From positions 1 to 22,115 of IMG/VR virus record IMGVR_UViG_3300043427_004002: 22,115 nucleotides of DNA; one strand, 5' to 3'. The translations under genes were made by a program, and so were the position numbers. Each line of letters starts with the position of its first letter. Position 1 is the stretch's first letter. Below the pieces are notes generated by a model. That model saw nothing but the letters and a program-made list of their open reading frames with translations, was not told the DNA's origin and searched no databases. Shown here one piece after another: positions 15,141-22,115 of this stretch. Source of the DNA: a virus.

Positions 15141-16013
15141 ATGGCCACAATTAAATCAGGACTAGACGCTAATCTCAACGTAACTTCAGACAGTCTCTAT
15201 GATTCCAGCACCGGTACAGGCGCTGGTCCTATAGAATTTGACAGCAGTCAACTTGATACCGTTTCCAAAAAAAGAACCGAAATTGTTGATTACATACGAC
15301 TTAGACTGGCCGATGGCATTGTTGATGTTGAATTAGATAAAGAACACTACGATCTCGCCATAAATCAGGCTTTGATCAAATACCGACAAAGGTCAGGCAA
15401 TTCACAAGAAGAAAGTTACTGTTTCCTTGAACTGTTACCAGAAACACAAGAATACATTCTTCCACGAGAAATACAGCAAGTAAGACAGATTTTCCGACGT
15501 GGTATTGGATCAGTAACTGGCACAACCGCTTCTCAATTTGAACCATTTGCTTCGGGGTATTTAAACACCTACATGCTAGTGGCCGGTCGTGTTGGCGGGC
15601 TAGTCAACTACGAAATGTTTGCTCAATACCAAGAACTTGCTATGAAAATGTTTGGCGGTTATATGAATTATACTTTTAATCCTGTGACCAAAAAACTCAC
15701 TATTGTGAGGAAAATACCTTTTGGTAGTGGGGGAGAATCTATCCTACTCTGGGTCTACAACAGCAAGCCAGACGTTATGTTATTGAACGATCACATGAGT
15801 TTTCCATGGATCCAAGATTATGCTTATAGTTTCGCCAAGCGTATTCTGGGAGAAGCACGTGAAAAGTTCAGCCAAATCGCTGGCCCTCAGGGTGGGGCAG
15901 GCCTAAACGGTGCCACACTCAAGGCAGAAGCACAGGCCGAAATGGATGCGCTCGAACAGCAGATCAAAGACTATGTTGATGGAACGATGCCATTGACTTG
16001 GGTCACCGGCTAA
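15141..16013 (+). CDS. 13: gp13-like neck (head-completion) protein, 290 aa
   Basis: A 290-residue protein. Early on, IVDYIRLRLADGIVDVELDKEHYDLAINQALIKY matches the gp13 pattern 'lG.P.v.ve(l)...q....i..Al..Y'. EYILPREIQQVRQIFRRG follows, as in T4 gp13 ITLPDSVEGVTRIL. From about residue 222 the stretch W...YA.....(R/K)..G....KFSQ...P.GGAGLNG.......AE.......LEQQI aligns with T4 gp13 'WLQRYATQLIKRQWGDNLSKFGNMQLPGGVTLNG...A.QEIDKLE'. In T4, gp13 and gp14 form the neck that closes the head and binds the tail. T4 gp13 is 309 residues, so length fits. The gene has its own late promoter and ribosome-binding site. In T4 it directly precedes gene 14, but here the gp14-like gene lies on the other strand, 1.6 kb away. 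Confidence 0.85.
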   Translation: MATIKSGLDANLNVTSDSLYDSSTGTGAGPIEFDSSQLDTVSKKRTEIVDYIRLRLADGIVDVELDKEHYDLAINQALIKYRQRSGNSQEESYCFLELLPETQEYILPREIQQVRQIFRRGIGSVTGTTASQFEPFASGYLNTYMLVAGRVGGLVNYEMFAQYQELAMKMFGGYMNYTFNPVTKKLTIVRKIPFGSGGESILLWVYNSKPDVMLLNDHMSFPWIQDYAYSFAKRILGEAREKFSQIAGPQGGAGLNGATLKAEAQAEMDALEQQIKDYVDGTMPLTWVTG

Positions 16014-16067
16014 TTTCTCAATACTTCAGTGGTAATTTTTCAACGTCGTGCCGATCTAAATAATCGC

Positions 16068-16463
16068 ATGCGAGCCTACGAATTCTTAAATGAAAACAAA
16101 AAAAGTCTAGTTCGCAGTAACCTAAAACCTCATCGCGATCAAGAAATGGCGATACAAGCCGTGCATCGTGTTGCGGGCACCGCCGACAGACACTATGATC
16201 TCAATCGAATCATGATGTATGCGGCCGGGACCGACGGAGACTGCGATGTTCCAATGACCAACCAAAGTTGGGCTGGGCGTAATAACATCGCAGTTCCATA
16301 TACAAAACTCGAGTCGGACATGCTAAAAAAAGCTTACACCGCAATGGATGTAGAATGGGACGACGCACTCAAACCAAATAAATCGGAAAAAAGCATCGAA
16401 CCTAAAAATAACAATGTGCGTAGCCCAGTACCTGTGATAAAGAAAAATCGCTATGGCGTTTGA
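16068..16463 (+). CDS. Conserved hypothetical phage protein, 131 aa
   Basis: A 131-residue protein starting MRAYEFLNENKKSLVRSNLK. The central part HYDLNRIMMYAAGTDGDCDV...PYTKLESDMLKKAYTAM recalls a small hypothetical protein seen in several T4-like environmental phages, with pattern 'Y.(M/L)NR(L/I)MMA.A.(A/T)DG......PYT..E..M...A'. Those proteins also end in 'SP(V)....K.(R)YG', like the SPVPVIKKNRYGV here. Function is unknown. I chose the ATG at 16068. An in-frame GTG at 16029 would add 13 residues; neither start has a clear ribosome-binding site. It follows gp13 in the same direction and is probably co-transcribed. Its stop codon TGA lies inside the -35 box of the next gene's promoter. Confidence 0.7.
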   Translation: MRAYEFLNENKKSLVRSNLKPHRDQEMAIQAVHRVAGTADRHYDLNRIMMYAAGTDGDCDVPMTNQSWAGRNNIAVPYTKLESDMLKKAYTAMDVEWDDALKPNKSEKSIEPKNNNVRSPVPVIKKNRYGV

Positions 16464-16488
16464 CATCAACAAAAAATCATAATATAAT
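16460..16488 (+). promoter_or_regulatory. Perfect-consensus sigma70 promoter before the dNMP kinase
   Basis: TTGACA (16460-16465), a 17-base spacer and TATAAT (16483-16488) match the bacterial sigma70 consensus at all twelve positions with ideal spacing. The -35 box overlaps the end of the upstream gene. The start point would be about 16495, 19 bases before the ATG, with GGAG at 16501-16504 as the ribosome-binding site. Confidence 0.93.
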
Positions 16489-16513
16489 CGTCCTAATAGT
16501 GGAGACGACGAGT

Positions 16514-17155
16514 ATGATCATTGGTATATGTGGTTTTATCGGCAGCGGCAAAGACACAGCCGCTGACTATCTAGTAAACTTCCATGGTTTTCGCAGAGAA
16601 AGTTTTGCCAGCACTCTTAAAGATGCGGTCAGTTCTGTATTTGGCTGGGATCGAGATTTACTTGAAGGACGCACCAAGCAAGCACGAGAATGGCGAGAGC
16701 AGGTAGATCCCTGGTGGGCAGAACGACTAGAAATGCCTACTTTGACTCCGCGTTGGGTTCTACAGTACTGGGGAACGGAAGTCTGTCGCGCCGGATTCCA
16801 TGACGATATTTGGATCGCTAGCCTAGAAAACAAATTGCGAAATAGCCAGGATGATGTGGTTATTTCTGACTGTCGTTTCCCCAATGAGATACAGGCCATT
16901 AAAAAAACCGGTGGTGCAGTTTCGTGGATACAGCGGGGCGATCTTCCTGAATGGTATCAGTGTGCTCTCACAGAAAATACTACACCCGAATTTGAACAAT
17001 ATATCTTAGAAGATCATGAAGAGTTAATGGTACAAAAATATCCCGGAGTACATGCTTCGGAATGGTCTTGGATCGGTACCAATTTTGATCACGTTATCGA
17101 TAATAATGGCAGTATCGAGGATCTCTATGGCCGGCTCAAAACCCTTGTACGCTAG
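16514..17155 (+). CDS. 1: Deoxynucleoside monophosphate kinase (T4 gp1-like), 213 aa
   Basis: The N-terminus MIIGICGFIGSGKDTAADYL carries a P-loop of the dNMP kinase type (G..GSGKDT, about residues 7-15). The middle contains WVLQYWGTEVCRAGFHDDIW (about 81-100), like T4 gp1 RRLMQALGTDL...YWVKL. VVISDCRFPNE (about 115-125) is the conserved VISD.RFPNE motif, followed by AIKKTGGAV. Near the C-terminus HASEWSW and NNGSIEDLYGRL match 'H.SE...' and 'NDGS.E.L...'. The enzyme phosphorylates deoxynucleoside monophosphates to feed phage DNA synthesis; T4 gp1 has 241 residues. An in-frame start at 16460 lies upstream of the promoter -10 box, so I chose 16514. Early expression is expected from its sigma70 promoter. 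The 3' end overlaps the convergent HNH-like gene by 20 bases. Confidence 0.9.
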   Translation: MIIGICGFIGSGKDTAADYLVNFHGFRRESFASTLKDAVSSVFGWDRDLLEGRTKQAREWREQVDPWWAERLEMPTLTPRWVLQYWGTEVCRAGFHDDIWIASLENKLRNSQDDVVISDCRFPNEIQAIKKTGGAVSWIQRGDLPEWYQCALTENTTPEFEQYILEDHEELMVQKYPGVHASEWSWIGTNFDHVIDNNGSIEDLYGRLKTLVR

Positions 17156-17486
17156 GCGACATGGCCCACCCCGACTGATTTAAAAACAAGTCAATTTGAC
17201 AGTTGGCACAAACTGTTTTTAGATTATTCCAGTCCACATTCTGTAAATCGCCGTCAACATGGAAAACAAACATCTGTCGATCTGATTTGGATTTAAATCC
17301 GCAACGGTCGCACTTGCTTTTTTTCCTATAACCTTGTTTAAACCATAAAGGCGCACGGGGTTTTAATCGACGGCTTTTCCTGATACAACTATCACAACGG
17401 CTTCGATAGTAGACCCTATCTCCATGGTGGCAGTTGACAGCCACCGGCTTTTCGCCGCATACCGGACACAATTTTCTCTTTGTCAT
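17136..17486 (-). CDS. HNH-like zinc-finger protein, 116 aa
   Basis: A small Cys-rich, basic protein. CPVC (7-10) with CDSC (31-34) forms one likely zinc site, and CDRC (59-62) with CANC (93-96) a second. Between the latter pair, FHVDGDLQNVDWNNLKTVCANC follows the HNH pattern 'HH.DG...N....NL..LC..CH'. The first His of the usual pair is Phe (75), the central His is kept (76), and the last His is Gln (97), so nuclease activity is doubtful. Related small proteins are annotated as HNH endonucleases in T4-like phages. The ATG at 17486 gives MTKRKLCPVCG, which I take as the natural start. A GTG at 17522 with AAGGA upstream would add 12 residues. It runs against the kinase gene and sits directly before the sheath gene, as free-standing homing-type genes often do. 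Confidence 0.75.
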   Translation of the reverse strand: MTKRKLCPVCGEKPVAVNCHHGDRVYYRSRCDSCIRKSRRLKPRAPLWFKQGYRKKSKCDRCGFKSKSDRQMFVFHVDGDLQNVDWNNLKTVCANCQIDLFLNQSGWAMSPSVQGF

Positions 17487-17514
17487 ACGTATATTTAAGA
17501 CAGATACCTTAATT

Positions 17515-17539
17515 AAGGGCACTATAGGTGTCCTTTTTT
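17515..17539 (+). terminator. Intrinsic terminator between the kinase/HNH region and the sheath gene
   Basis: AAGGGCAC (17515-17522) pairs with GTGTCCTT (17528-17535) through a five-base loop, with one G-T pair. A run of six T's (17534-17539) follows. It would stop readthrough from the early kinase promoter into the late sheath gene. Confidence 0.7.
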
Positions 17540-17549
17540 AGTGCCATAA

Positions 17550-17558
17550 AATAAATAC
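17550..17558 (+). promoter_or_regulatory. Late promoter, AATAAATAC, before the sheath gene
   Basis: AATAAATAC lies 29 bases before the sheath ATG and directly after the terminator at 17515-17539. The AAGGA ribosome-binding site is at 17576-17580. Confidence 0.75.
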
Positions 17559-17587
17559 TCATAACTTGTCATATAAAGGAAAATAAC

Positions 17588-20500
17588 ATGGCACTGATTT
17601 CCCCAGGTTTACAACTCTCAGTCACAGACGAGAGCCAATACGTACCCGGCGCAGTTGGAACTACACCTCTGTTGGTTCTCGCTACCGCACAAGATAAAAC
17701 AGCCAATGGTAGTTATGCCGCTGGCACATCAAAAGCCAATGCTGGTAAACTACAGGTTTTCACTAGCCAGAGAGAATTGGTTGCCCAACTTGGCTATCCT
17801 ATTTTCAAACAAAGCGCATCAGGCACACCCATACACGGCAGCCCACTAAACGAATATGGTTTAATGACCGCTTATTCGGCACTGGCAGGCGCAAACAGAC
17901 TTTATGCTATACGTGCCGACATTGACCTTGATCAACTTGAAGCTACTTCCATACGTCCCATCGGCGAACCTGAAGACAGCACCTATTGGATCGATCTCGC
18001 AGAAGCGACCTGGGGAATTTTTGAATGGGATTTTGATTCAAAAACTTTTACAGAAAAAACTCCTGTTCTTATCACCGACGAAGACGACACCGAAGGTGGG
18101 TCTACATTGAAACCCTTGGCTTCAATCGGAAACATCGGAGATTATGCTGTAACCGCCATCATAAAAAACGATCTGTTTGATGGACGTGTTTTCAAGAAAG
18201 ATTCTGGCAATGTTTGGCGTCGAGTTGGTAGTGATGAATGGCGTTATCGTGCTGTACCAGCAGTAATTGGCACAGAGTTAAATCCAACAGTCACAATTGG
18301 AGATGAGATTACCATCAACGGCACAACGGTCACTTTTACTGGAACAACTTTAACTCAGGTAGTAGCCGATATCAACAACACATTTGTTGAATACAATGCC
18401 GACGACACAGTACCACAAGGTATCCGTGCTAGAAACAACAACGGCTATCTCGAGTTATATGTTACATATACCACCTCTGGCAATGATCCCCGTGACGGAA
18501 AGATGATTATTTCTAATTCTGTAGGGACACCATTGGCTGATTTAGGAATCACTGCGGCCACCTACGATGCTCCAACAGTACATTACGGCTCATATGTTGA
18601 TGTACCAAATTGGGGTGCTTCCGCATCTAAGCGTCCTTCCGGCAGCGTTTACATCAAGACTTCTGCCACTGGCGGCGGCATGAACGTTCCTGTTAAAAAA
18701 TTCAACGCTGATTCAGGATCCTGGACGTCCCAGGCTGCCCCAGTATACCGCACAGAAGAAGAAGCCATTTATGCTTTTGATCCAGTGGCCGGTGGATTTG
18801 GCACAGCGGCTGGAACACTATTCTTCCGTACTAGATCCGATTACGCATTAGATTTTTCTGACACTGAGATGATCTATCGTCTTTATGTCAAACAGAGATC
18901 TGGAATTTCGGCACAAACTCAAACACCTACAGGTATAACAGGCGGAACCATAGAATTCTTGGTCAGCCAGTCAGGTTCTTCAACTCTTACATCACACACA
19001 GTCACTATCGCCAATGGATCATCAATTAGTGATTACGCTACTAAGTTTGTGACTGCTATAGCAGCTGCCAACATTCCGGAAGTACGAGCAGTTATACGCA
19101 CCAATGGGGATATACAAATACAACAAACCGCTGGCGGATTGATTAAGATGCGCAATCTCAGCGGAACACCGTTGACCAGTGCTGGCTTTACTTTCTCTAA
19201 CACACGTGACAACGGCACATACATGTTTGTGAGTAACTATGTGAATATCACTGATACCACTCCGGTGTTTAGCGGATACCCACTATTCGCTGATTTTACA
19301 GCACCTTATAAAGCACCTGAAGATGGCACACTTTGGTATTTTGGTGACCCCACACAAGTTGACATCATGATCAATGATGGCACAGCCTGGAAAGGCTATC
19401 GTAACGTGACCACTGATGCTCGTGGTTACAATCTCGCATTAACTGACTCTCTGGGACCAATCATCACTCCAACCAAACCCAAGACAAACAACTCTGGGGG
19501 TGCGCTGGCAGCTGGAGATATCTGGTTAGATACTTCCGACCTTGAAAACTATCCTAAATTGTATCGTTATAACACCAGCGGACAATGGGTATCTATCGAC
19601 AACACCGATCGTACCAGCCAAAATGGTATTGTTTTCGCAGATGCTCGTTGGGATGGTTACAGCGATGACACAGGTGGAACAGCCGATGTGATTGCGGATG
19701 ATTTACCTGATGTGGTCGAAATGTTGGAAAGCGACTATGTAGATCTTGACGCGCCTAATCCAAGACTTTACCCACGTGGTACCTTGTTATTTAATACACG
19801 TCGTTCAGGATTTAACGTCAAGAAATACATTGGCGATTATTTCAATGAAGACAGCTTCCCCGAAGCCGACAGTCTTCCTGATGTAGCGTCAGCTTGGGTT
19901 GGTGTCAGTGGTCTCAAAGACTCTGGCGCACCTTATATGGGCACACAAGCACAACGCAATATGGTGGTCAAGGCCATGCGTAGCGCATTAGATGGCAATA
20001 CTCAGGTACGCGAAGAGCAGTTCTTCTTTAACTTGATTGTTACACCAGGTTACCCAGAACTGATCACCAATATGGTGGCTCTCAATAATGATCGTAAGAA
20101 CACAGCATTTGTCATTGGTGACACACCACTGACACTACCTGCTAACAGCATACGTATCGCTAACTGGGCTAATAATACCAATGGTGACGGATTGTCCACA
20201 GCAGATCCATATTTGGGTGTGTTTTATCCAAGCGGCTTAACCAATGACGTTGATGGAAATACCATCGTTGTGCCTGCTAGCCATATGATGCTAAGAACTT
20301 TCATACGCAACGATAACATTTCATATCAGTGGTTTGCACCCGCCGGCACACGACGCGGTTTGATTGATAATGCTACCGACATTGGCTACGTTGACTCAAG
20401 CACAGGCTCATTTGTGCGCAATGGTATCAATCAAGGAATGCGTGATGCCTTGTACGAAAATCGTGTCAACCCATTGACCATCCTTCCAGGTGTTGGATTA

Positions 20501-20869
20501 GTTACCTGGGGTCAGAAAACACGAAATCCGACCGCATCGGCCATGGACCGTATCAATGTAGCACGTCTAGTGAACTACATCCGTACGATACTTGCTTCTG
20601 TGGGTAATGGATTCTTGTTTGAACCCAATGATAAAATCACACGCGACCAAATCAAGTCGATCATTGAAGGTGCTTTAAACGATTTAGTAGCAAAACGTGC
20701 TGTTTACGACTATCTAGTAGTCTGCGATAGTTCAAACAATACACCTGATCGCATCGCTAGAAACGAATTGTATGTTGACATAGCCATTGAGCCAATGAAG
20801 GCTGTGGAATATATCTACATTCCAATCCGTTTGAAGAACCCCGGCGATATCGCCAAGTTGGGTGGATAA
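17588..20869 (+). CDS. 18: Tail sheath protein gp18, enlarged, 1093 aa
   Basis: The N-terminus MALISPGLQLSVTDESQYVP and ALAGANRLYAIRADID (about 97-112) match the sheath start and the 'A..(G)...V.R..' strand of gp18. The C-terminal core, about 780-1093, has MRSALDGNTQVREEQFFFNL, SYQWFAPAGTRRGLI, GMRDALYENRVNPLTILPG, WGQKTRNP.ASAMDRINVARLVNYI and YDYLVVCDSSNNTPDRIARNELYVDIAIEP, the conserved end of T4 gp18 (CDESNNTP...). The sheath contracts around the tube to drive injection. T4 gp18 has 659 residues; this one has about 430 more, between the N-terminal strands and the core. The insert includes two related segments (GDEITINGTTVTFTG at about 238 and GGTIEFLVSQSGSSTLT at about 456) and the LWYFGDPTQVDIMINDGTAW / GDIWLDTSDLENYPKLYRY pair. 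It has its own late promoter. Confidence 0.95.
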   Translation: MALISPGLQLSVTDESQYVPGAVGTTPLLVLATAQDKTANGSYAAGTSKANAGKLQVFTSQRELVAQLGYPIFKQSASGTPIHGSPLNEYGLMTAYSALAGANRLYAIRADIDLDQLEATSIRPIGEPEDSTYWIDLAEATWGIFEWDFDSKTFTEKTPVLITDEDDTEGGSTLKPLASIGNIGDYAVTAIIKNDLFDGRVFKKDSGNVWRRVGSDEWRYRAVPAVIGTELNPTVTIGDEITINGTTVTFTGTTLTQVVADINNTFVEYNADDTVPQGIRARNNNGYLELYVTYTTSGNDPRDGKMIISNSVGTPLADLGITAATYDAPTVHYGSYVDVPNWGASASKRPSGSVYIKTSATGGGMNVPVKKFNADSGSWTSQAAPVYRTEEEAIYAFDPVAGGFGTAAGTLFFRTRSDYALDFSDTEMIYRLYVKQRSGISAQTQTPTGITGGTIEFLVSQSGSSTLTSHTVTIANGSSISDYATKFVTAIAAANIPEVRAVIRTNGDIQIQQTAGGLIKMRNLSGTPLTSAGFTFSNTRDNGTYMFVSNYVNITDTTPVFSGYPLFADFTAPYKAPEDGTLWYFGDPTQVDIMINDGTAWKGYRNVTTDARGYNLALTDSLGPIITPTKPKTNNSGGALAAGDIWLDTSDLENYPKLYRYNTSGQWVSIDNTDRTSQNGIVFADARWDGYSDDTGGTADVIADDLPDVVEMLESDYVDLDAPNPRLYPRGTLLFNTRRSGFNVKKYIGDYFNEDSFPEADSLPDVASAWVGVSGLKDSGAPYMGTQAQRNMVVKAMRSALDGNTQVREEQFFFNLIVTPGYPELITNMVALNNDRKNTAFVIGDTPLTLPANSIRIANWANNTNGDGLSTADPYLGVFYPSGLTNDVDGNTIVVPASHMMLRTFIRNDNISYQWFAPAGTRRGLIDNATDIGYVDSSTGSFVRNGINQGMRDALYENRVNPLTILPGVGLVTWGQKTRNPTASAMDRINVARLVNYIRTILASVGNGFLFEPNDKITRDQIKSIIEGALNDLVAKRAVYDYLVVCDSSNNTPDRIARNELYVDIAIEPMKAVEYIYIPIRLKNPGDIAKLGG

Positions 20870-20879
20870 TATGAGTATA

Positions 20880-20906
20880 TAACGAGAGAGTCCAACTCTC
20901 TCGTTA
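20880..20906 (+). other. Intergenic hairpin between sheath and tube genes
   Basis: TAACGAGAGAG (20880-20890) and CTCTCTCGTTA (20896-20906) form a perfect 11-pair stem with a five-base loop. No T-run follows, so it is a poor intrinsic terminator. It may protect the 3' end of sheath mRNA or be a processing point. Confidence 0.7.
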
Positions 20907-20920
20907 GAAGCTTGTACACA

Positions 20921-20929
20921 GATAAATAT
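20921..20929 (+). promoter_or_regulatory. Late promoter, GATAAATAT, before the tube gene
   Basis: GATAAATAT lies 20 bases before the tube ATG and sits within a short palindrome (CAGAT AAAT ATCTG). AACAGGAG follows, supplying the ribosome-binding site AGGAG (20937-20941). Confidence 0.8.
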
Positions 20930-20949
20930 CTGTAACAGGAGAATAAAAG

Positions 20950-21567
20950 ATGTCTGTTTCGTCATTGACAAGATTTACAGTACCTTTAGCCACAGACCAA
21001 AGCGCATCGGCGCAAGGCCTGTTGATGCCAAAACTTAAATTTCGATTCCGTGCTTCATTTGACGGATTCGGTGTTAGCCAACCTAAAGTAGAATTGACCA
21101 AGCAGGTCATGGACATTAAACGTCCATCGGTGAACTTCAATCCGTTTGCCATCGATGTTTATAACAGCAAGGTTTACCTCCAAGGAAAACCAGAATGGCA
21201 AGAAACATCTGTTAATCTTCGCGATGATGCTGCCGGTAATGTGGCCAAGTTAGTTGGCGAACAAATACAAAAGCAGTTTGATTTTATGGAGCAGAGTTCC
21301 GCCGCGTCAGGTATTGATTATAAATTTATCCTGCGCTACGAAGTATTGGATGGCGGAAACGGAGCTTCCACTCCCAATATTTTAGAAACCTGGGAACTTT
21401 ATGGCTGCCAGGTAAGCCAAGTTGACTACGGCGAAATGAATTACGGTTCAAATGAACCCGCAACAATCGCCTTGACTATACGATTCGATAATGCTATCCA
21501 ATCTCCGATTGGAACTGGTGTGGGTTCAACGGTCGCTCGTACGATTGGATCTACCATTACTGGCTAA
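20950..21567 (+). CDS. 19: Tail tube protein gp19, 205 aa
   Basis: A 205-residue protein with the T4 gp19-type tube fold pattern: KLKFRFRASFDGFG, then VELTKQVMDIKRPSVNFNPFAIDVYNSKVYL, GKPEWQETSVNLRDDAAGNVAKLV, and the C-terminal ILETWELYGCQVSQVDYGEMNYGSNEPATIALTIRFDNAIQ. The 'W.L.G......D(Y)......(P/A)..I.LTIR.D.A' ending is the conserved tube signature. Hexameric rings stack into the inner tail tube through which DNA passes, inside the gp18 sheath encoded just upstream. T4 gp19 has 163 residues; the extra residues lie mainly at both ends. It has its own late promoter and an intrinsic terminator after it. Confidence 0.93.
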   Translation: MSVSSLTRFTVPLATDQSASAQGLLMPKLKFRFRASFDGFGVSQPKVELTKQVMDIKRPSVNFNPFAIDVYNSKVYLQGKPEWQETSVNLRDDAAGNVAKLVGEQIQKQFDFMEQSSAASGIDYKFILRYEVLDGGNGASTPNILETWELYGCQVSQVDYGEMNYGSNEPATIALTIRFDNAIQSPIGTGVGSTVARTIGSTITG

Positions 21568-21613
21568 GCCAGACGAGACTTAAAGAACAGAGTAGAATTA
21601 GAGTAAGACCTCT

Positions 21614-21642
21614 AAAAAACCCGGCTAAGCCGGGTTTTTTTT
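21614..21642 (+). terminator. Intrinsic terminator after the tube gene
   Basis: CCCGGC (21620-21625) pairs with GCCGGG (21629-21634) through a three-base loop. The stem is extended by A-T pairs, and a run of eight T's (21635-21642) follows. It ends the tube transcript 46 bases after the stop codon. Confidence 0.92.
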
Positions 21643-21644
21643 AC

Positions 21645-21653
21645 CATAAATAT
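21645..21653 (+). promoter_or_regulatory. Late promoter, CATAAATAT, before the last gene
   Basis: CATAAATAT lies two bases after the tube terminator and 24 bases before the ATG at 21678. The following ribosome-binding site (TTGAG) is weak compared with those of the other late genes. Confidence 0.75.
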
Positions 21654-21677
21654 TTGAAATAACTTGAGATCAACACG

Positions 21678-22115
21678 ATGCCCAGCATTAATCAGTTTTT
21701 AAAACAACTTGCCACCGGCGACCAGATCAAAGACTACGCTCATGGCGCCAGGCTGTTTGTTGACGACAACTATAGACTGAGTCCCAAGTATGGATTCTTG
21801 TTCCATGTGGCTTTCGACATCAACCCCGAAGTCAGTAGGATGCCTAGAGATCAATTGCTAGAGTTAGGGATGGTGGTCAAGACAGCGTCCCTACCAAAAT
21901 TTACTGTGGATGTCAAAACATTAAACGCCTACAATCGTGTCAATGTGGTACAGAATAAAATCAAATATGATCCAGTACAGATTTCCTTCCACGATGATTC
22001 GGCAGATGTGGTTAGAGATTTCTGGTACGACTACTACAGCTATTATTATAGAGACAGCGATTACCAGCACAGCGTTTACACTTCTGCTCACAAATATAGT
22101 CCGAGACAGGCCCAG
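21678..22115 (+). CDS. Tail-tube-like / baseplate-tube junction protein, N-terminal part (3' end outside window)
   Basis: An open frame from ATG at 21678 through the last base, 146 residues, MPSINQFLKQLATGDQIKDY.... The middle part LSPKYGFLFHVAFDINPEVSR and VKTASLPKFTVDVKTLNAYN has the shape of a tube-type domain: 'G..F.V.F.i', then 'lgm.VK.a.LP.f.....t.N.YNR.n'. The later VQNKIKYDPVQISFHDD...VVRDFWYDYYSYYYRD fits 'V......(Y)EP(v)..(t)FHDD....v...W..Y'. It looks like a second, diverged tube-type protein, such as the gp54/gp48-type tube initiators of T4, and differs from the gp19 just upstream. Which one cannot be decided from the part seen. It has its own late promoter. Confidence 0.8.
   Translation, partial: MPSINQFLKQLATGDQIKDYAHGARLFVDDNYRLSPKYGFLFHVAFDINPEVSRMPRDQLLELGMVVKTASLPKFTVDVKTLNAYNRVNVVQNKIKYDPVQISFHDDSADVVRDFWYDYYSYYYRDSDYQHSVYTSAHKYSPRQAQ

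Noticed and set aside
16055-16063. Late-promoter-like TCTAAATAA just before the ATG at 16068
   Set aside because: A start point six or seven bases downstream would fall at or after the start codon, leaving no leader. It also lies only about 40 bases after gp13, which can supply the transcript.

Overview
The window is part of a T4-like contractile-tailed phage (myovirus) genome, or a contig derived from one. Homologues of T4 neck, tail-completion, sheath and tube proteins (gp13, gp15, gp18, gp19, probably gp14) sit beside a long run of modular tail-fibre genes. They are accompanied by repeated copies of an ATAAATA-type motif that closely resembles the T4 late promoter (TATAAATA). The modular fibre style resembles environmental (marine or freshwater) T4-like phages more than coliphage T4. 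The host cannot be read from this window: I see no tRNA, photosynthesis gene or other host marker.

Layout. Bases 1-9899 (+ strand) hold seven fibre or structural genes: the 3' end of one fibre gene, a 102-aa and a 141-aa small structural protein, a 657-aa fibre protein, a 1321-aa fibre protein dominated by a 12-bp/4-residue Gly-Asn-Val-Thr tandem repeat, a 458-aa fibre protein with a conserved C-terminal domain, and a 375-aa fibre protein. They share a small set of exchangeable modules. At 9942-10619 is a 225-aa protein with a pattern reminiscent of Rossmann-like DUF115/sialyltransferase proteins. Bases 10611-13521 are a minus-strand operon, gp14-like > gp15 > Nudix hydrolase, with overlapping genes. 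Two plus-strand genes of unknown function (85 and 393 aa) follow, each behind a host-type sigma70 promoter. Then come gp13, a small hypothetical gene, a deoxynucleoside monophosphate kinase behind a perfect-consensus sigma70 promoter, and a convergent minus-strand HNH-like zinc-finger gene. The window ends with an unusually long tail sheath (1093 aa), the tail tube, and the start of a second tube-like protein.

How the genes work together. The structural genes provide neck (gp13, gp14-like), tail terminator (gp15), sheath, tube and host-recognition fibres. They should be expressed late, from the ATAAATA promoters about 20-35 bases upstream of many of them. The kinase and the 85- and 393-aa genes look like early or middle genes inserted among late ones, because they carry -35/-10 promoters instead. 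Hairpin terminators separate several units. One of them lies inside the coding sequence of the opposing Nudix gene.

The most unusual items are the repeat fibre, the shared-module architecture of the fibre genes, the enlarged sheath, the C-terminally extended gp15, the interleaving of early and late transcription units, and the HNH-like protein that lacks its last motif histidine. No stretch longer than 300 bases lacks a gene; the longest gap is 3074-3251. All homology statements rest on reading the translations and on recalled family patterns; no searches were run.
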